Assembly (NCBI GenBank): GCA_963971575.1
Contig: OZ020615.1
Coordinates: 63,621,379 to 63,685,378 of the forward strand
Origin: Liopterus haemorrhoidalis
Taxonomy: Eukaryota; Arthropoda; Insecta; Coleoptera; Dytiscidae
Length of the DNA stretch: 64,000 bases
Direction: 5' to 3'
Position 1 is the stretch's first letter. Each line of letters starts with the position of its first letter. The notes below the pieces were generated by a model. It was not told where the DNA came from. It saw only the letters and a list, made by a program, of their open reading frames with translations, and did no database searches. Below are positions 42,823-54,567 of this stretch, piece by piece. A program made the translations under genes and the position numbers.

Positions 42823-44020
42823 GAAAAGATATAGAGAAATTTTGTAGAAAAAAACAATATTTTTTTGCAATAATTTTTGTGAGACTAAAACTAGCCAGCA
42901 GCAATGCTGGCGTCTGCAGCTATTTGCTCTTTCTATAATGTCCTGTCACCAAATCTTATATTCTCCAAAATGACTTCTTCATCTGTCCTACTATAATAAA
43001 TCACGGACCAAACATTAGAAGTAAATTTGAAAGATTGCTTCACCACTTATAAAACTTTTTCAAACCAGTGGCAAGAAACTGGATCTATTTGCTTAAAGTG
43101 ACAATTAGTAGAATTAATTAATTTATTAATTAGTGACTATTTAAATTAAATTAAATGTTACATTTTGCAATAGTTTACTTAATACTGTTGACAGTTGTAA
43201 TTTGTGAATAAACAAATCTATTAACTATTAAATATATGTAAAATTGTAGCTTTCTTGTTTTATTTAAAGTTTCACGATAGATGGTGGCAGGGTTGGGATA
43301 TATTGGTATGTATTGATGTTTATGTATTTGTGACGTCATATTGAAGGGTGTTTGGCAGCATCACAACAAAAACAGGGCCGGAACGTTAATCAAGGGAGCA
43401 AAGTACTAAAATAACCTCCAGATTTGGAATAAATTCAGTGGCGGCTAGTTTTCTTAATCTTAATCTTAAAGGCGAATATTTTGAAAAGCAATAAAACAGT
43501 TTGTTCCAAAAAAAGTTTTTGTAAAAACTTAAAAGATAGCCTTCGTATATTAGTATAGATTACATATGAATGCATTACATTCATTTTACTAAAATTAATC
43601 GGGGGGGGGGGGGGGGTATAAAACGATTTGTATAACCGCGTCCTACATGTAAGCAGTATTCCTGGACCTAACGAACTCCTCTCTCTCTCTTAGTAAGTTG
43701 CATTCTTTGTTCTTCTTTTGTTTTGTGGTAGGTGGGTGTGTTCACTACGTCATAGTGTAACCTGGTGAGTGTATCATCTGCACCGGTGACCACTGATTTA
43801 CGTAGAGCTACAGTATTAAATCACTCCTTAATCGCCGTTTAACTTGCTTTCGACCCGAAGTCGCCACTATGACCACGACTGCCCGTGTGATCTACAACTG
43901 TTTGCCTATAACCTTAGAGGGTTCTACAATATATTTTATTAATATTTAAAATGATTTACTCCTTAAGGTAACATGACAAACTTCACATGAAAAATCCTTG
44001 CCTCCATACCCCATAATAAT
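42823..44020. other. unassigned spacer
   Basis: A G run of about 15 at 43602-43616, a (CT)n stretch near 43680, and a possible hAT-type scrap near 43372 (cagggccggaacg). No gene recognised. Confidence 0.35.
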
Positions 44021-44021
44021 A

Positions 44022-44888
44022 ATAATAATAATCTTTATTCCAGTGAATGTAATGTACATTTTTGGAGTCGTTAAACATATCAATTAACAAGTACAAAAAT
44101 AATAAATTAAAATATGCGTCTTATATAGTGATGTATTACAATTTTAATGACATAAATAAAATATATAAATAAAGAAAGAGTGTAAGTGTGAAAATCTATT
44201 GGTTAAATTGCTGTGGAGTTAATTCATCATCTTCAAATTCCTTTATACTATAGTAGGCTTTCGTTATGAGATTTTTTTTCATTTTATTTTTAAATTGTTT
44301 TTAAATTTTTAAACTTCTAGGTTTATGATAATATCTGGAAGTTTGTTCAAAAACTTAGTTCCCATTATATTGGGCTGGTTTCTTACGTCGTATCTTCTAA
44401 AATCAGTTCTATTGCGAGTGGAGTAACCATGAAAAGAACTATTCGTTTTTAAAGATGAAGAATTCTCTTTAATGTAAATTAGTATATGGTATATGTAAAG
44501 TGCTGGAAAAGTTAAAATACCATGCTGTATGAACAATTCTTTACAAGGTGTGCTCCATTTGACACCGCTTAAAATTCTAATACATCTCTTCTGCAGCCTG
44601 AATAATCTCAAGGTGTCAACTGAGTTTCCCCACAAAATAATACCATAAGACAGAGTTGATTGAATGTAGGAAAAATATGCTGTTTTCATTGTTAAATATG
44701 TTATCTTGGATAGCTTATATAACAAAAAGTTGTATTTATTAATATTTGTGACAATGCTATTAATTTGTAGCTTCCAGTTAAGTTTGTTATCCAGAATAAA
44801 GCCAAGAAATTTGGCTTGGTTGCTGAAACCCTCGTAACATTCATTCGTAGATAAGCAAAACTCTTTAGCTTCCTAAAAATTACTATGT
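44022..44888 (-). mobile_element. 5'-truncated CR1/Jockey-like retrotransposon
   Basis: The 3' ATT tail at 44022-44033 on the minus strand is preceded by an untranslated region with attccagtgaatgtaatg, and the ORF C-terminus lies upstream. The truncation point is near 44888, where D-type sequence (ttttagggtttcgtag) begins. Confidence 0.8.
44309..44870 (-). pseudogene. retrotransposon Pol C-terminal fragment
   Basis: It reads FSNQAKFLGFILDNKLNWK, then YNFLLYKLSKITYLTMKTAY, SYIQSTLSYGIILWGNSVD, RLQKRCIRILSGVKW, ELFIQHGILTFPALYIYHIL, and ends near FLNKLPDIIINLEV. These are the thumb and C-terminal blocks downstream of the RT catalytic box in CR1/Jockey-type proteins. The open frame runs about 180 codons including sequence upstream of the Met at 44725. 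The RT catalytic motif is missing. Confidence 0.8.
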
Positions 44889-45580
44889 GATTTTATACAC
44901 CTTTTAGGGTTTCGTAGTAAGTGAAGGAAACAAATTCGGGAGCCAAAATGTTAAAAGCTTACATTTGAGTGGCACTAACTTTGTTTTCTCCGCAATTTAA
45001 CCAAGTTCTTAACCAGACTTGGCAGTATGTAAGTAGTTATGATTAGCAAGATATCCGTTAATAATATGTTTAACAAGTTGTTAATATGATAATATATTTA
45101 AATAATATAATTTGTTAAGCGTCTAGTTGCGAGTGCCGTTTAAGCATGGTTGTGATTTAAGAAATAATGTGTTTATAATTGGAGCCGTTGTGTTAATGTG
45201 TTGTAAAGTATAAGTCGACGGTTGTGGCGCGTGTCAGGTCTATTTCTGTCGCGGCAATACGAACGTCCGTCTCTCCTTCCACCAGCAGCACAGACAGAAA
45301 TAAGCGGTGGTGATATGAAGCGGTTTGTTTCCACTTAGCTGCCAATCAACGTTCATGAATATCGTACACATGTTACGCAATGCTCCATCACTAAATTTAA
45401 ACGGATATACACACACACACTGAGTTCTACCTACAGACATGAAGCTATACACAGAAATCAATTTGACATCGTTGCTGTAGATGGCTGACCAAATGATGGC
45501 CAACTCAGTTCATACTTACTACTAATACTAACTAAGGCTAAAATTCTATAAAAATATAAGCAGACCTAAATTATAATATC

Positions 45581-45616
45581 CGTAAGTCTGATTATAAAAC
45601 TATAATCAGACTTACG
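45581..45616 (+). repeat. perfect 16-bp stem, 4-base loop hairpin
   Basis: CGTAAGTCTGATTATA at 45581-45596, loop AAAC, complement at 45601-45616. It is followed by repeated tgcttata/tacgtaa-type words to about 45720. Origin unknown. Confidence 0.85.
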
Positions 45617-45751
45617 AATCCGAAGCCTGGATTGTTTCCTTCAAAGAAGTAACCAATTGCTTATATTGCTTATACGGAACTGCTTATATGTAACTGCTTA
45701 TTCGTAATTACTTATACGTAGCAACCTTCGGGTTGCCAATGATGCGATGCT

Positions 45752-46188
45752 GCTACTAAAGAGACTACTAGCTTCGCAGTAACCAAAATAACAATCCAGG
45801 CATATGACCTCAAAGCCCAAATAAAATCCACTGCAAGAGAAAAATTGATACTGCGATGGAAAGAGATAACGTCAAATAAGCTCCGAACAATCCAGGACAC
45901 AATTACCAAATGGCAGCCAGTAACTGGACGACGAAGAGACCAAACAGTTTTAACAAGACTGAAGATTGGTCACACCAGAATTACGCACGACTTCCTATTT
46001 AAAAGAACTGATCCAACCATCTGCGAAGAATGCAATACAGCATTAAATGTAGAGCACTTCAGATAGAGCACAAAATATAACGGAATAACCATAAACTACC
46101 AACAAACATCGGAGGAATATTGGACGATATTAATACCCCAAAAATATTGTCATTTCTTCTAGATACTAATCTGATCAATAAAATATGA
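45752..46188 (+). pseudogene. Jockey/I-like retrotransposon Pol C-terminus
   Basis: It reads AYDLKAQIKSTAREKLILRW then KEITSNKLRTIQDTITKWQP and RDQTVLTRLKIGHTRITHDF, then ICEECNTALNVEHF and a stop. Further on come KILSFLLDTNLINKI-type residues. The LTRLRIGHTRLTH block and Cys-pair are characteristic of the region after RNase H in insect Jockey/I-group elements. One clear stop and frame changes. The 52.5-53.1 kb fragment contains the same block. Confidence 0.75.
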
Positions 46189-46329
46189 TTGTATTAATAC
46201 CATAAGTTTATATTTGTCACTGTTATATGATCTGTTATTGTTAATTTATAATTATAAGAACATGAATTGTACATAACTAAACTGTTAAGTGCTAATACCT
46301 AAATAAGGTGAAGCACGTTAAATTCAAAC

Positions 46330-47175
46330 AAATGATGACCTACAATGTTATTAAAATTTAAGCAATTTTTGGCGATAAAGCACCAATTTTGACTACTGTA
46401 GAACGGTGGTTCGACGAATTCCAGTGGGGGTGGATTTTCTAGAAAATTCTTGAAGATCGCTCTGTTTGTGTTGCTGTTCCGAAAACTATCGACACTATCC
46501 GGAATATGTTGGAGGTGTATTACTGCACTTACAGAAATATTTAGGCATTCTTGGGCATATCCATGACTCAAATAAAATCCTACAGAAGCATCTAGCCATC
46601 AGGAAGCTTTGTATTTGGTGGATTCCACACCAGTTAATAAAAAAATTCTCATCAAATTTAATAGAGGCCACTAGCTATTTAAGACAAACAGGTGACGAAA
46701 CATGAATTTACTGCTATGAACGAGAAGGCACAGTGGACCTTTCCAGGTGAAGACAACCCAGTCAAAGTGAAACATACGGAGCACTGGCAAGAAATTGCTT
46801 GCTTCATTCTTCGGATGTACGTCATATTGCTACTGTTCCACTGGAACATTGTCTTACTGTTGAAAGGTATACCACAATTTATTTAAATTATCTTAAGAAA
46901 TTCGCGAAAAATGGTCAAAAGGAGAATACTTTTCATCATGACAATGCAGGACCACATAACACAGCTAGGACTATCGAGTTCCAGACTGCTTTACGAGTGG
47001 AAGAAATGACTTAGCGCCTTGTAACTTCTTTCTCTTCCTTTTGATAAAGGATTAAATATGCGTATTAAAATTTAATAGCTCTGAAATGACAAGCCTACAA
47101 AAATCTCGTTTTTGTGGTAACAACGATGGACCCAATGCTTTCTGGATTAGTTTCCACGGATAAAAAAGTGCGTTA
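46330..47175 (+). pseudogene. mariner transposase (SETMAR-like lineage), heavily decayed
   Basis: Blocks in order over shifting frames: FGDKAPILTTVERWFDEFQ and DRSVCVAVPKTIDTIRNML (HTH and linker), LGISMTQIKS, LAIRKLCIWWIPHQL, TGDETWIYCYE (first Asp), PLEHCLTVERYTTIYLNYLK, FHHDNAGPHNTARTIEF (second Asp), then SPDLAPCNFFLFL-like residues partly lost and a C-terminal scrap LKFNSSEMTSLQKS. Many stops. This lineage also supplies the C-terminal fragment at 63085-63304. Confidence 0.75.
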
Positions 47176-47179
47176 AACA

Positions 47180-47770
47180 TGAAGGTGAGTATTTATAGAT
47201 ACTATGTATTTATTATCTTGCTCCATTAAGTGTATCTTTCCAGTTATCTTGTCTAATTCCTATATATTTTGTTCCCTAACATCTCTACTATTAATCTCCT
47301 AGTCAATTAGATTGTTTTAAATTCAAATAAACCAATAGTAGACAATTAACTGCGGCAACGCTTGTTTTGCTCTTTAACATTATCTATTTAGCCAGGTATT
47401 AGCGAGTGTGTAGCTAAGATTTCAAAGTCAACAGTCCGGACGGTGTTGTTTCATAGTTCAAATGCCATTCACTTCACACATATTATTAACTGTCTAGTTA
47501 AAATAAGATCCCTCCTCCTTTCTCCTCTTCAATATATTTCGTAAATAACAATATTTAATGCCATTTTATTGTTTGGTTATCGGTATTATATGTTTTATGA
47601 AATGTGTTACGTAATAAAACGGTAGTTTTCGCTAATCATACCAGAGCTAATCTACAGGAGAAAATAATTCCGGTTTCTCAAATCCACATTTCCACGCCTT
47701 TGCACTAAATATTATGGTAGACATATTACGTCTCTAATGAGACTGCATTTACGCAAGAAATGTCACACAT
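47180..47770. other. unassigned spacer
   Basis: No feature recognised. Confidence 0.35.
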
Positions 47771-47775
47771 GATAC

Positions 47776-48005
47776 TTATACAAATAAAAAATTAACTAAC
47801 AGTAGCGTAGAAACAAATATATTTAAGGAAACACAAACATTTATCAACAAAAAAATATGATAACCTTCGAAATATTCGTCATTATTTTCTATGACTTTGC
47901 TCCAACTATCGGACAACTGAAGAATCCCTCCTCGGACTGGGTCAATCAAATCGTCAATGCTTTTTCGGACTATTTGCACTATTTTACGTACCTACCAGGT
48001 GATGT
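47776..48005 (-). pseudogene. mariner/Tc1-type transposase C-terminal scrap
   Basis: The minus strand reads QLSDSWSKVIENNDEYFEGY, close to the LPERWxKVIENNGEYF ending of GVQW/SETMAR-like transposases, preceded by VRKSIDDLIDPVRGG. The rest of the gene is absent. Confidence 0.5.
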
Positions 48006-48149
48006 TGAAGCAACCAGATCCAGAAACAAATAACATCCTTTGACTCTTTTGCGTCATTTGGCCGAGCAGGCAAATTCCGAGGATTTTTTCTTGAAGGAGG
48101 CTTAAAAGACGAAATTTACAGGAACAAGGATAGAACTGCGAATCTCTCT

Positions 48150-48300
48150 AAGCACAAGTGCTGACCAAACACCAAAAAGGACCTTCAAAACACAAGGAAT
48201 GACAAAAAAAATAAGATCCTCACTTCTAAAATGTGGTGACCAAAAAAAGATCCTCAAAATACAAGCGCTGACTAAAAAGAAAGCTCATGAGCTCTAAATC
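48150..48300 (+). repeat. degenerate minisatellite-like repeat
   Basis: Three to four loosely repeated units of about 38 bp (ggaccttcaaaacacaag, agatcctcacttctaaa, agatcctcaaaatacaag) resemble the units inside the hAT MITEs, without recognisable termini. Confidence 0.5.
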
Positions 48301-48355
48301 TCAATTGAAGGAGTGATGTATGTTCCTTAAAAACATTTGAGGGCTTGGGAGGATC

Positions 48356-48600
48356 CAGGATAACCAATTATACAGAAAAAATTAGTAGCAAACAAATTTC
48401 AATGGATTGGGCATGTAGTAACACTCTAAACTAGAGAGATAATCGCTAAAATTCTCAGCGTCATTTTGAATATCCTTATTTTGAACAGTCTGCTGATGAT
48501 TTGCATTTATAAAATTTCGAGCTATAGTTTTCGGTGTATTATTTATGTAGTGGTTGAACACTGGTGCAAGTAGTGACCCTTGAGGTACACCGTTTTAATT
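48356..48600 (-). pseudogene. reverse transcriptase motif B scrap near other retroelement remnants
   Basis: The minus strand at 48500-48600 reads GVPQGSLLAPVFNHYINNTP, a Jockey-like motif B. On the plus strand at about 48400-48418 FQWIGHVV resembles the end of RTE/I-type proteins. Both are short remnants of different elements. A minus frame at 48600-48900 (with RVKISKSWKKELMNGYP) is not recognised. Confidence 0.5.
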
Positions 48601-48959
48601 GTTTAAGGTCTATTGATATTTCTGTTCAGAACAAAGAATCACTACGCAGATTCTCCATATATTTCTGTTCACCATCATTAAGAAACTCTCTATAGCCAGG
48701 GCTGAGCCTTGGTCTCTTTTAGAAAATGTTGTTATTTGATATGTTAGGATAACCATTCATCAATTCCTTTTTCCAAGACTTTGATATCTTCACTCGTCTA
48801 CATAACTTTGGTTTCCCAACTTTGCGCTTTACAATCTGATACAAGTCATGGTTCTTTGTAAACCGTATTGGTAATTTGTCCTTCAGATGGTATGATCACC
48901 TGGGTGAGCTTACTCTGGAACAGTCCACGTAGAACTACCAATGTGAGAAGCAGTCCTAC

Positions 48960-49695
48960 CTCAAGAATATTCGCCTCGAATATAGATTCGCTCCTTTAGG
49001 GGCTGATTAGGATAAAATCCTGAATTTTGCTACTAAAAATGTGTATGAGTAGCCTTTGTAACCAAAAACCTAGTCGATATCTCCTTGGGCCTGACAGATA
49101 CTGAGGAATACGTGAACACATTTTACCCCTTTTCACCCCTTAGAGGTCGTATTTTGAAAAATCTTAGTGGGTGCTTAGATCATGGCCTTCCATTGCGATA
49201 TATGTATATACTTCCCGAATTTCATGTCTCTATGTTCAAGAGACGTTAAATCGAATAAAAAATACTAATTTACCATTTTAATGAAATTTTAAAAAACTAT
49301 CAAAACACTTTCTAAATATTTTAAATAGACACCTATGTGCTAAAAAGAAATTGTATGTAGATTCACCCCTTTAGGAGTTGCTTAGTGCAAAATCCCGAAA
49401 TGTTTTTCAACATTTGTATGGGTAATCTTTGTAAGCAAAGACCAAGGTGAAATCTAATTGGTCCTAAGAGATATTAAGAAATCCGTGAAATCACATTTCA
49501 CCCAGTTTCATTTCCTAATGACTAATTCTTAGGAGTCGAAATTTCGAAAAATCCCTTTTTAGTGAGCGTTTACGTCATGTAGGGAGTATACTCCCCGAAT
49601 TTCATAGTTCTAGGTCTAATAATTTGGGCTGAGCGTTGATGAGTCAGATAGGACCCAGATATTTTTCTTATGGATGTATAGATATTTAGATATGG
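48960..49695 (+). repeat. diverged copy of the 34.7-35.8 kb repeat family (H2)
   Basis: Shares gattaggataaaatcctgaa, accccttttcacccctta, tcgaaaaatccctttttag and a final gatgagtcagatagg with family H. It is older and less regular. Confidence 0.7.
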
Positions 49696-49699
49696 ATAT

Positions 49700-50220
49700 A
49701 TCGATGTCCAGTCTTTTTACACACATTCAAATTTTTCCTATCGTCTATATCCAAGTTTGGATAATCATAATTAATAATCTCACCTTATTTAAACTCGACT
49801 ATGTCGAAAACTAGTTCGGTTAGGTTAATTGACAATCAGTATTGTGATAATTAAATGACACTTTCACATTTGTAATTTCCATTGATAATTATTGATAAAT
49901 TGACTTGTTTCTTGTTGTCTTTAGAGTATGTTTCTGCAGAGAATTGTCTTATTGAGATTAGGCAGTAGGTAATGGTCGGTGTAAGTGCGATAGTGCTGCC
50001 GCGAGAGGGCCGGGTGAAAGTGAAACTATTTTAGAAACCAATTCCTGATGCATTCTCCTCTTTGTTCCTCACGGAAGTTACGTCACTGTCTACTAAATGC
50101 TCTTTTACTATCTAATGTCAGTCAACCTATCAAAAGGGTGTCACAATATAGAATAAAGACTAGATTTTTTCAAGGTATATTCAGGGCGCCATACATTTCG
50201 GAATGTAAGCGCAGTGCCTA
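49700..50220. other. unassigned spacer
   Basis: No feature recognised. Confidence 0.35.
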
Positions 50221-50341
50221 GGGCAGTGATGGCGAATCTATGACATGCGTGTCACGGGTGACACGTCAAGACATTTTGGGTAACACGCATCGTTTACGGG
50301 TAGTCTTCGGCTAAGAACAGTAACATACTATCCGATAATGG

Positions 50342-50475
50342 TTCCATGACAACTGGGGCCGTAAGACAATTCGGGCCTTTCACAATTGGGGCTTTTCAAA
50401 CTGGGGCCATTAACAACTGGGGCGATGGACAATTCGAGACCTACACAATTGGGACTTTTGACAACTGGGGCCATA
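50342..50475 (-). repeat. minisatellite of ~16-19 bp units
   Basis: About eight variants of gacaactggggcc / cacaattggggctttt in a row, inside the hAT element. Confidence 0.85.
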
Positions 50476-51190
50476 ACTATAAGAGCTAGAGTCCTCTTTT
50501 GTTTAAAATAAAAATAAATTCTTTTACGAGTTGGCATAAATTAAATTGCGTGTTCTTTTGAAAAAAAAATAATATTTTAATGGTTTGATTAAGTACATTT
50601 TGGTATTTTTGGGAGTAGGTATTGGTGGGAATTAGAATAAGCTTGAGGAGGCCTACGTTCAGCAGTTGAAAAGAAAGACTGATTAACGATGATGCTAATG
50701 ATTTTTATCATTTTTTAAATACTTACAAAACTCTGAAATGTGTGAAAATTCCCACTTCACCAGAATTTTAAAAAGTGGACGTGTTAGTTATTATAAATGT
50801 AGACTATATTTTAATGTGAAGTGTGTAATCAGAATCCTTTCACGGTGTTAATTTCCTTTTATAACGATATCGTTTAGTGAGAGGTTGCAGCAGTCGAGGC
50901 GAGCGTTCAAACCGGAACTGTTTGTATCTGGAGCCTTCCCTTCCAAAAGATATCGCGAATAAACAATGGCATGTTACTGTATAGCATGCCAGGTGCTGCT
51001 AATAGCATGTAACCAGTAGCTGCAATTTAGGGGATTAAACTTCCAAACAAAAAAATATATCTAAATAAATGAAATACTGGAAGAAAGTGCAATTCGTAAA
51101 TTTTAAGCTCCATTCAGACTTCCAGATTAGCTCTAATCTGTTTTAATTTTTAATATTTTAAATAATTTGACATATATGTGTCTTGGAGAA

Positions 51191-51406
51191 TCATAGCATC
51201 GTTCTGTGTAACAAATAAGTGTGCAATTTTAATTTACCGTATTTTTTGGACCATTTTGCACAATATTTATTATTACGATAACTTTTATCAGCAACATTTT
51301 GTTTATCTTCACTCTCTGTACTGTCACTCGTCTCTTTAATGTCACTGTTCGTATTATTTTCGTCTGAACTCAGGGCCGGCCCGACGAATTCTAGCGCCCC
51401 GGGCAA
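51191..51406 (-). CDS. unrecognised acidic ORF inside the hAT element
   Basis: 71 codons: an acidic, Ser-rich stretch (SSDENNTNSDIKETSDSTES) followed by a basic KYCAKWSKKYGKLKLHTYLL segment. The first residues come from an unrelated hAT end (CAGGGCCGGC) overlapping its start. The basic part could be the N-terminal region of a hAT/ZBED-type transposase, but I do not recognise it with confidence. Confidence 0.3.
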   Translation of the reverse strand: MPGALEFVGPALSSDENNTNSDIKETSDSTESEDKQNVADKSYRNNKYCAKWSKKYGKLKLHTYLLHRTML

Positions 51407-51745
51407 ATATTTGAATTGCGGCCTTTAATGAATGATAGTTTATTTTTTTAAAAATATATTAATTATTTTGAGCCCATTTTTGAAAATATAATATGAAAAA
51501 ATAAAATTATTATAAAGGAAGAATCATCTACTAAAAAAAATGACAACTGAACGTGCATTAATAATTTATTTATTACATTGAAAAAACAATTACGTTAAAT
51601 AATAATTTATACAGATTACATATTACCTGCAACATACAAGTTCATTTTTCGAGCTTTTAAATCAGCGAAATATTTTACTATTTCGGTGAAATATAATTTC
51701 GATGCGATATCATTTACGATAGATAATATCGCCAGAAATCATTCT

Positions 51746-52138
51746 TTACATTGGTGACTTTTTTCTTGCTGATTTGCATTTGCTAAATTCAATTGAAGGT
51801 TGGTATTTCGTGCACTTCAAGCCCAAGCAAGCGCTACTTACTTTGGTCAGTCGGTTTCTTTTATTGGTTTTAATATTATTTAACGCCGAGAATAAGGTCT
51901 CACAAAAGTACGTAGAAGGAAAAATTGTGAATAAAGACATCGCTAGACTTTTCAGTGCTAAAGTGTCCGGTAATCGGTTCCAAGCATTCCAAATTTCCTG
52001 TTCGTAGTGGCACTCTTTTTCATTCTCCAAACAATTTCTCTCCAGATTCTCAAATTTGGACCTCAAGTCAACAAACACTTGAGCCCAGATGCGTTCATTG
52101 TTCTTGGCCGAAGACCGTCCGTAAACGATGCGTGTCAC
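51746..52138 (-). pseudogene. hAT transposase C-terminal dimerisation domain
   Basis: It reads EIWNAWNRLPDTLALKSLAM, SLFTIFPSTYFCETLFSALN, IKTNKRNRLT, then SACLGLKCTKYQPSIEFSKC. The IFPSTYFCETLFSALNNIK stretch corresponds to the hAT dimerisation motif as seen in ZBED5/GTF2IRD2-related hAT proteins. The frame starts at the element's own right inverted repeat, so the BED finger and catalytic core have been deleted. 130 codons, otherwise open. Confidence 0.75.
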
Positions 52139-52290
52139 CTAAAATGTCTTGGCGTGTCACCCGAGACACGCGTGTCATAGGTTCACCATCACTGATCTAT
52201 TTGGTCCACTCAAAAAGCAGCAAACATTTCGCGGGTGATAACGATGTTGAACGAGAGGTACGCATGTGGCTGAGAATGCATCCCAAAGAC

Positions 52291-53200
52291 TTTTTTTTTT
52301 AATTCCTTTATTTTAGGACGCTTCAGCTACTTCGGCTATTAGCGTCCGACATAATATGTACATATTTAACAAATAATATTACAGAATAAAACATTTAGGT
52401 ATCCAATGGATATTACATAATAGCATTCATATTCATATAAACATATAAGGTACATGCATAATATTTAATTAGTTTTTATAATTTGTGGATTAGATTAGTT
52501 TCTCTAAGAAATTGTAGGGTACTGTCTAGGTTTTTTGTGTTGTCCGCAAGGGCTTCTTTTAGGGTATTCGCGACTTTATGTTTTCTTCTTTCAACTGTAT
52601 ATTCCGGGCAATCTATTATTATGTGTTGTACAGTAAGGTTTTCTTGGCATTTTTCGCAGATACTCTGTTGCAAATTATGAAGTGATGTTGGTGTGTCATT
52701 TTCGTATGGCCTATTCGTAATCTTGTTAATATTTTTTCTTCTTTCCTGTTGTATTTTGTTTTCCATCTCGCCGTGTCTTCTTTAATTAATCTAAGTTTAT
52801 TTTCGTGTATGTTCTTCCAAACGGTCTGCCAGTGTTCTTTAGTTTTTCTTCTAATTGCTTTTTTCAGATCTTGCAAGGGAAATGGGATTGAAGTTATCAA
52901 TTCTGTAGTAGCTTCTTTTGCAGCATTATCCACTTTCTCGTTTCCTTCGATGCCCATGTGGGATGGAATCCACATTATGACGATCTTAGTACCCTGAATT
53001 GTTGCTTTATGGATGTTAGCCTGGATATCTTGCACTATCTTACTTTTCGGATACATTTGCTGCATGCTTTGTATTGTGCTTGAGTATGCTTTAGGCTTTT
53101 ATACAGCAGGCATTGGGACATTGATAAAACGATGGGGTAAGTGTATTAATGTTGCTGCAGACTTTGTTGAAAAATGAAACTTGTTTTCGACTAAGTATTT
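52291..53200 (-). mobile_element. 5'-truncated Jockey/I-like retrotransposon with poly(A) tail
   Basis: On the minus strand the coding part is followed by about 170 bases of untranslated sequence and a ten-base A tail at 52291-52300. The 5' truncation lies near 53.1-53.2 kb in the RNase H domain. Confidence 0.8.
52476..53190 (-). pseudogene. RNase H and C-terminal domain of the Jockey/I-like Pol
   Basis: A frame to 53065 gives YPKSKIVQDIQANI, then IVIMWIPSHMGIEGNEKVDN and AAKEATTELI (the RNase H end with the conserved H-x4-G-N-x2-D-x-A-A block). It continues RKEEKILTRLRIGHTKMTH. After a frameshift the second frame gives CEKCQENLTVQHIIIDCPEY, TVERRKHKV, LDSTLQFLRETNLI (Cys-His block and end). 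Further upstream, another frame before 53100 may hold the RNase H start. Two frames mean a broken gene, otherwise well preserved. Confidence 0.85.
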
Positions 53201-53660
53201 CTTTGAGTATTTTTTTAATAGCCCTTTGTGACTTAATTACTGACTTTCTTTCGTATTAAGTGCGTGCTTTTATTTGAAGGTATGTTAGACTGTTGTGTGC
53301 TGTTTGTTTGATAGTTGAGATCTGAGATGTGTTCTCTGGTTGTCCTTTGTTCGGTGTGGATGTGCGAGTGGCGAATGGCGAGTGGATCGCGGTATCGTGT
53401 GTGTGTGTGACGGTGTGATGTAGGATGACAGGTGGCCGGACAAACATGCATGTAGCCAGCGCTAGTTGGTAGTGGCCGGCGAGTTGGCGAGTTGGTGAGC
53501 TGGTGAGGAGTGCGTTAGTTAGCGGGCTATGCTCGATGGTGGACTGACGCTAATTGTGCACGGCGGAGGCAACAACAACCGGTCTTGCAATAGCATTCCA
53601 CCGACAGCCTTGTTCACACACATAGACGTACCTATAAACATCACATCACTAAACTCCACC
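53200..53660. other. GC-richer region with a GT microsatellite, unassigned
   Basis: Contains tgtgtgtgtgtga near 53398-53411 and direct near-repeats gagttggcgagttggtgag at about 53480. Overlapping minus frames rich in His and Thr have no domain and look compositional. Confidence 0.35.
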
Positions 53661-53675
53661 AACTAACAAACACTC

Positions 53676-53970
53676 CTTCTTCATCAAGTCTTCTTTCCAA
53701 CCAGGGTAAAAGATTTCTTCAATCTGCTCTTTCGCGCGTTCTTTCTCTGGCTGCCATTTTCTAGTTCGTGATTTGGAGCATTTTAAGCCCTAAAAACAAT
53801 AATAGATTGTAATAAACAAGAATTATATATGGGACGAAAAGAATTGATTATGATAATTTGTAACTTTTCTTCATCAAGTCTTCTTTCAAGCTTTATTCAA
53901 TCTGCTCTTTTGCGCGTTTCTTTCTCTGGCTGCCCTATTTCTAGGTCGTGATTAGGAACTTTTTAATATA
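53676..53970 (+). repeat. ~110-bp direct repeat, two copies
   Basis: The segment ttcttcatcaagtcttcttt ... tttctctggctgcc ... ttctag.tcgtgatt occurs at 53676-53790 and again at 53868-53970, about 192 bases apart. A local duplication of unknown source. Confidence 0.85.
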
Positions 53971-54334
53971 TTTTTCAACTTCTTTGTCCTTCCGGCACCT
54001 TTATAAGTATAAAAACTATCAATTTAAGGTTTTGCCTTTTGCGATAACACACCAGCCAAGTCTAAACTTCGATGTAGTAAGATCCTATTTTAACTTCTTC
54101 ACCAGAATGTGAGTTACTGACACAAAATTTTAATTTGACAAGAAAAAAAATAATAATAATAATAATTCTAAGGACTCGACGAGTAAACAAAAGACAATCC
54201 GAGTGACCAAACGAGCAAAAATGGCCATCCCACAAATTATGGACCCAATAGACATGGTCACATGGTCTGCAATCGACTACCAGAATGTCAACGATAGACA
54301 AGTCGTTCATGATCGACCGTTTGCCCACCTCTGG
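53971..54334. other. unassigned spacer
   Basis: Includes (AAT)n at about 54150-54165. A plus-strand frame from 54203 has no recognised domain. The downstream hAT MITE has inserted into whatever this sequence was. Confidence 0.35.
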
Positions 54335-54342
54335 GTTGTGAG

Positions 54343-54559
54343 CAGGGTGACCAGGTCTCAGGTTTTCACCCGGAGTCCCAGGTCTCCGGGTTTTGTTATA
54401 AAATCTCCGGTTTTGTATTTCGGAGGTGTAGATCTTTTTTTTGCTCATCCCTTGGATTTTGGAGGTGAGGACCTTTTTTTTGCTCATCACTTGGATTTTG
54501 AAGGTAAGAACTTTTTTTTCAATCTCAAGGTTTACCTCAACTGAAATCTGGTCACCCTG
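54343..54559. mobile_element. hAT-type MITE with internal minisatellite (copy A4)
   Basis: Perfect ends CAGGGTGACCAG and CTGGTCACCCTG, with exact 8-bp duplications GTTGTGAG at 54335-54342 and 54560-54567. Inside are about three units of the ~37-bp minisatellite (gctcatcacttggattttg). 217 bp, the shortest copy. Confidence 0.95.
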
Positions 54560-54567
54560 GTTGTGAG

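Larger units (their letters stand above)
50224..52194 (-). mobile_element. ~2-kb hAT element with long inverted ends
   Basis: Ends CAGTGATGGCGAATCTATGA and the complement of CAGTGATGGTGAACCTATGA extend as inverted repeats for about 95 bp including GTGTCACGGGTGACACG. hAT assignment rests on the CAGTG ends and the dimerisation domain inside. Flanking octamers (gcctaggg, atctattt) do not match, so the element or its flanks have been rearranged. A different hAT end, CAGGGCCGGCCCGACG, starts at 51371 inside. Confidence 0.75.

Noticed and set aside
50216..52202. 8-bp target duplication around the 2-kb hAT element
   Set aside because: Left gcctaggg and right atctattt do not match.
52749..52997. Plus-strand ORF with hydrophobic segments
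   Set aside because: Antisense of the RNase H region of the retrotransposon.
53233..53451. His/Thr-rich overlapping minus ORFs
   Set aside because: Two overlapping frames with similar low-complexity content follow a GT microsatellite, so the coding signal is compositional.
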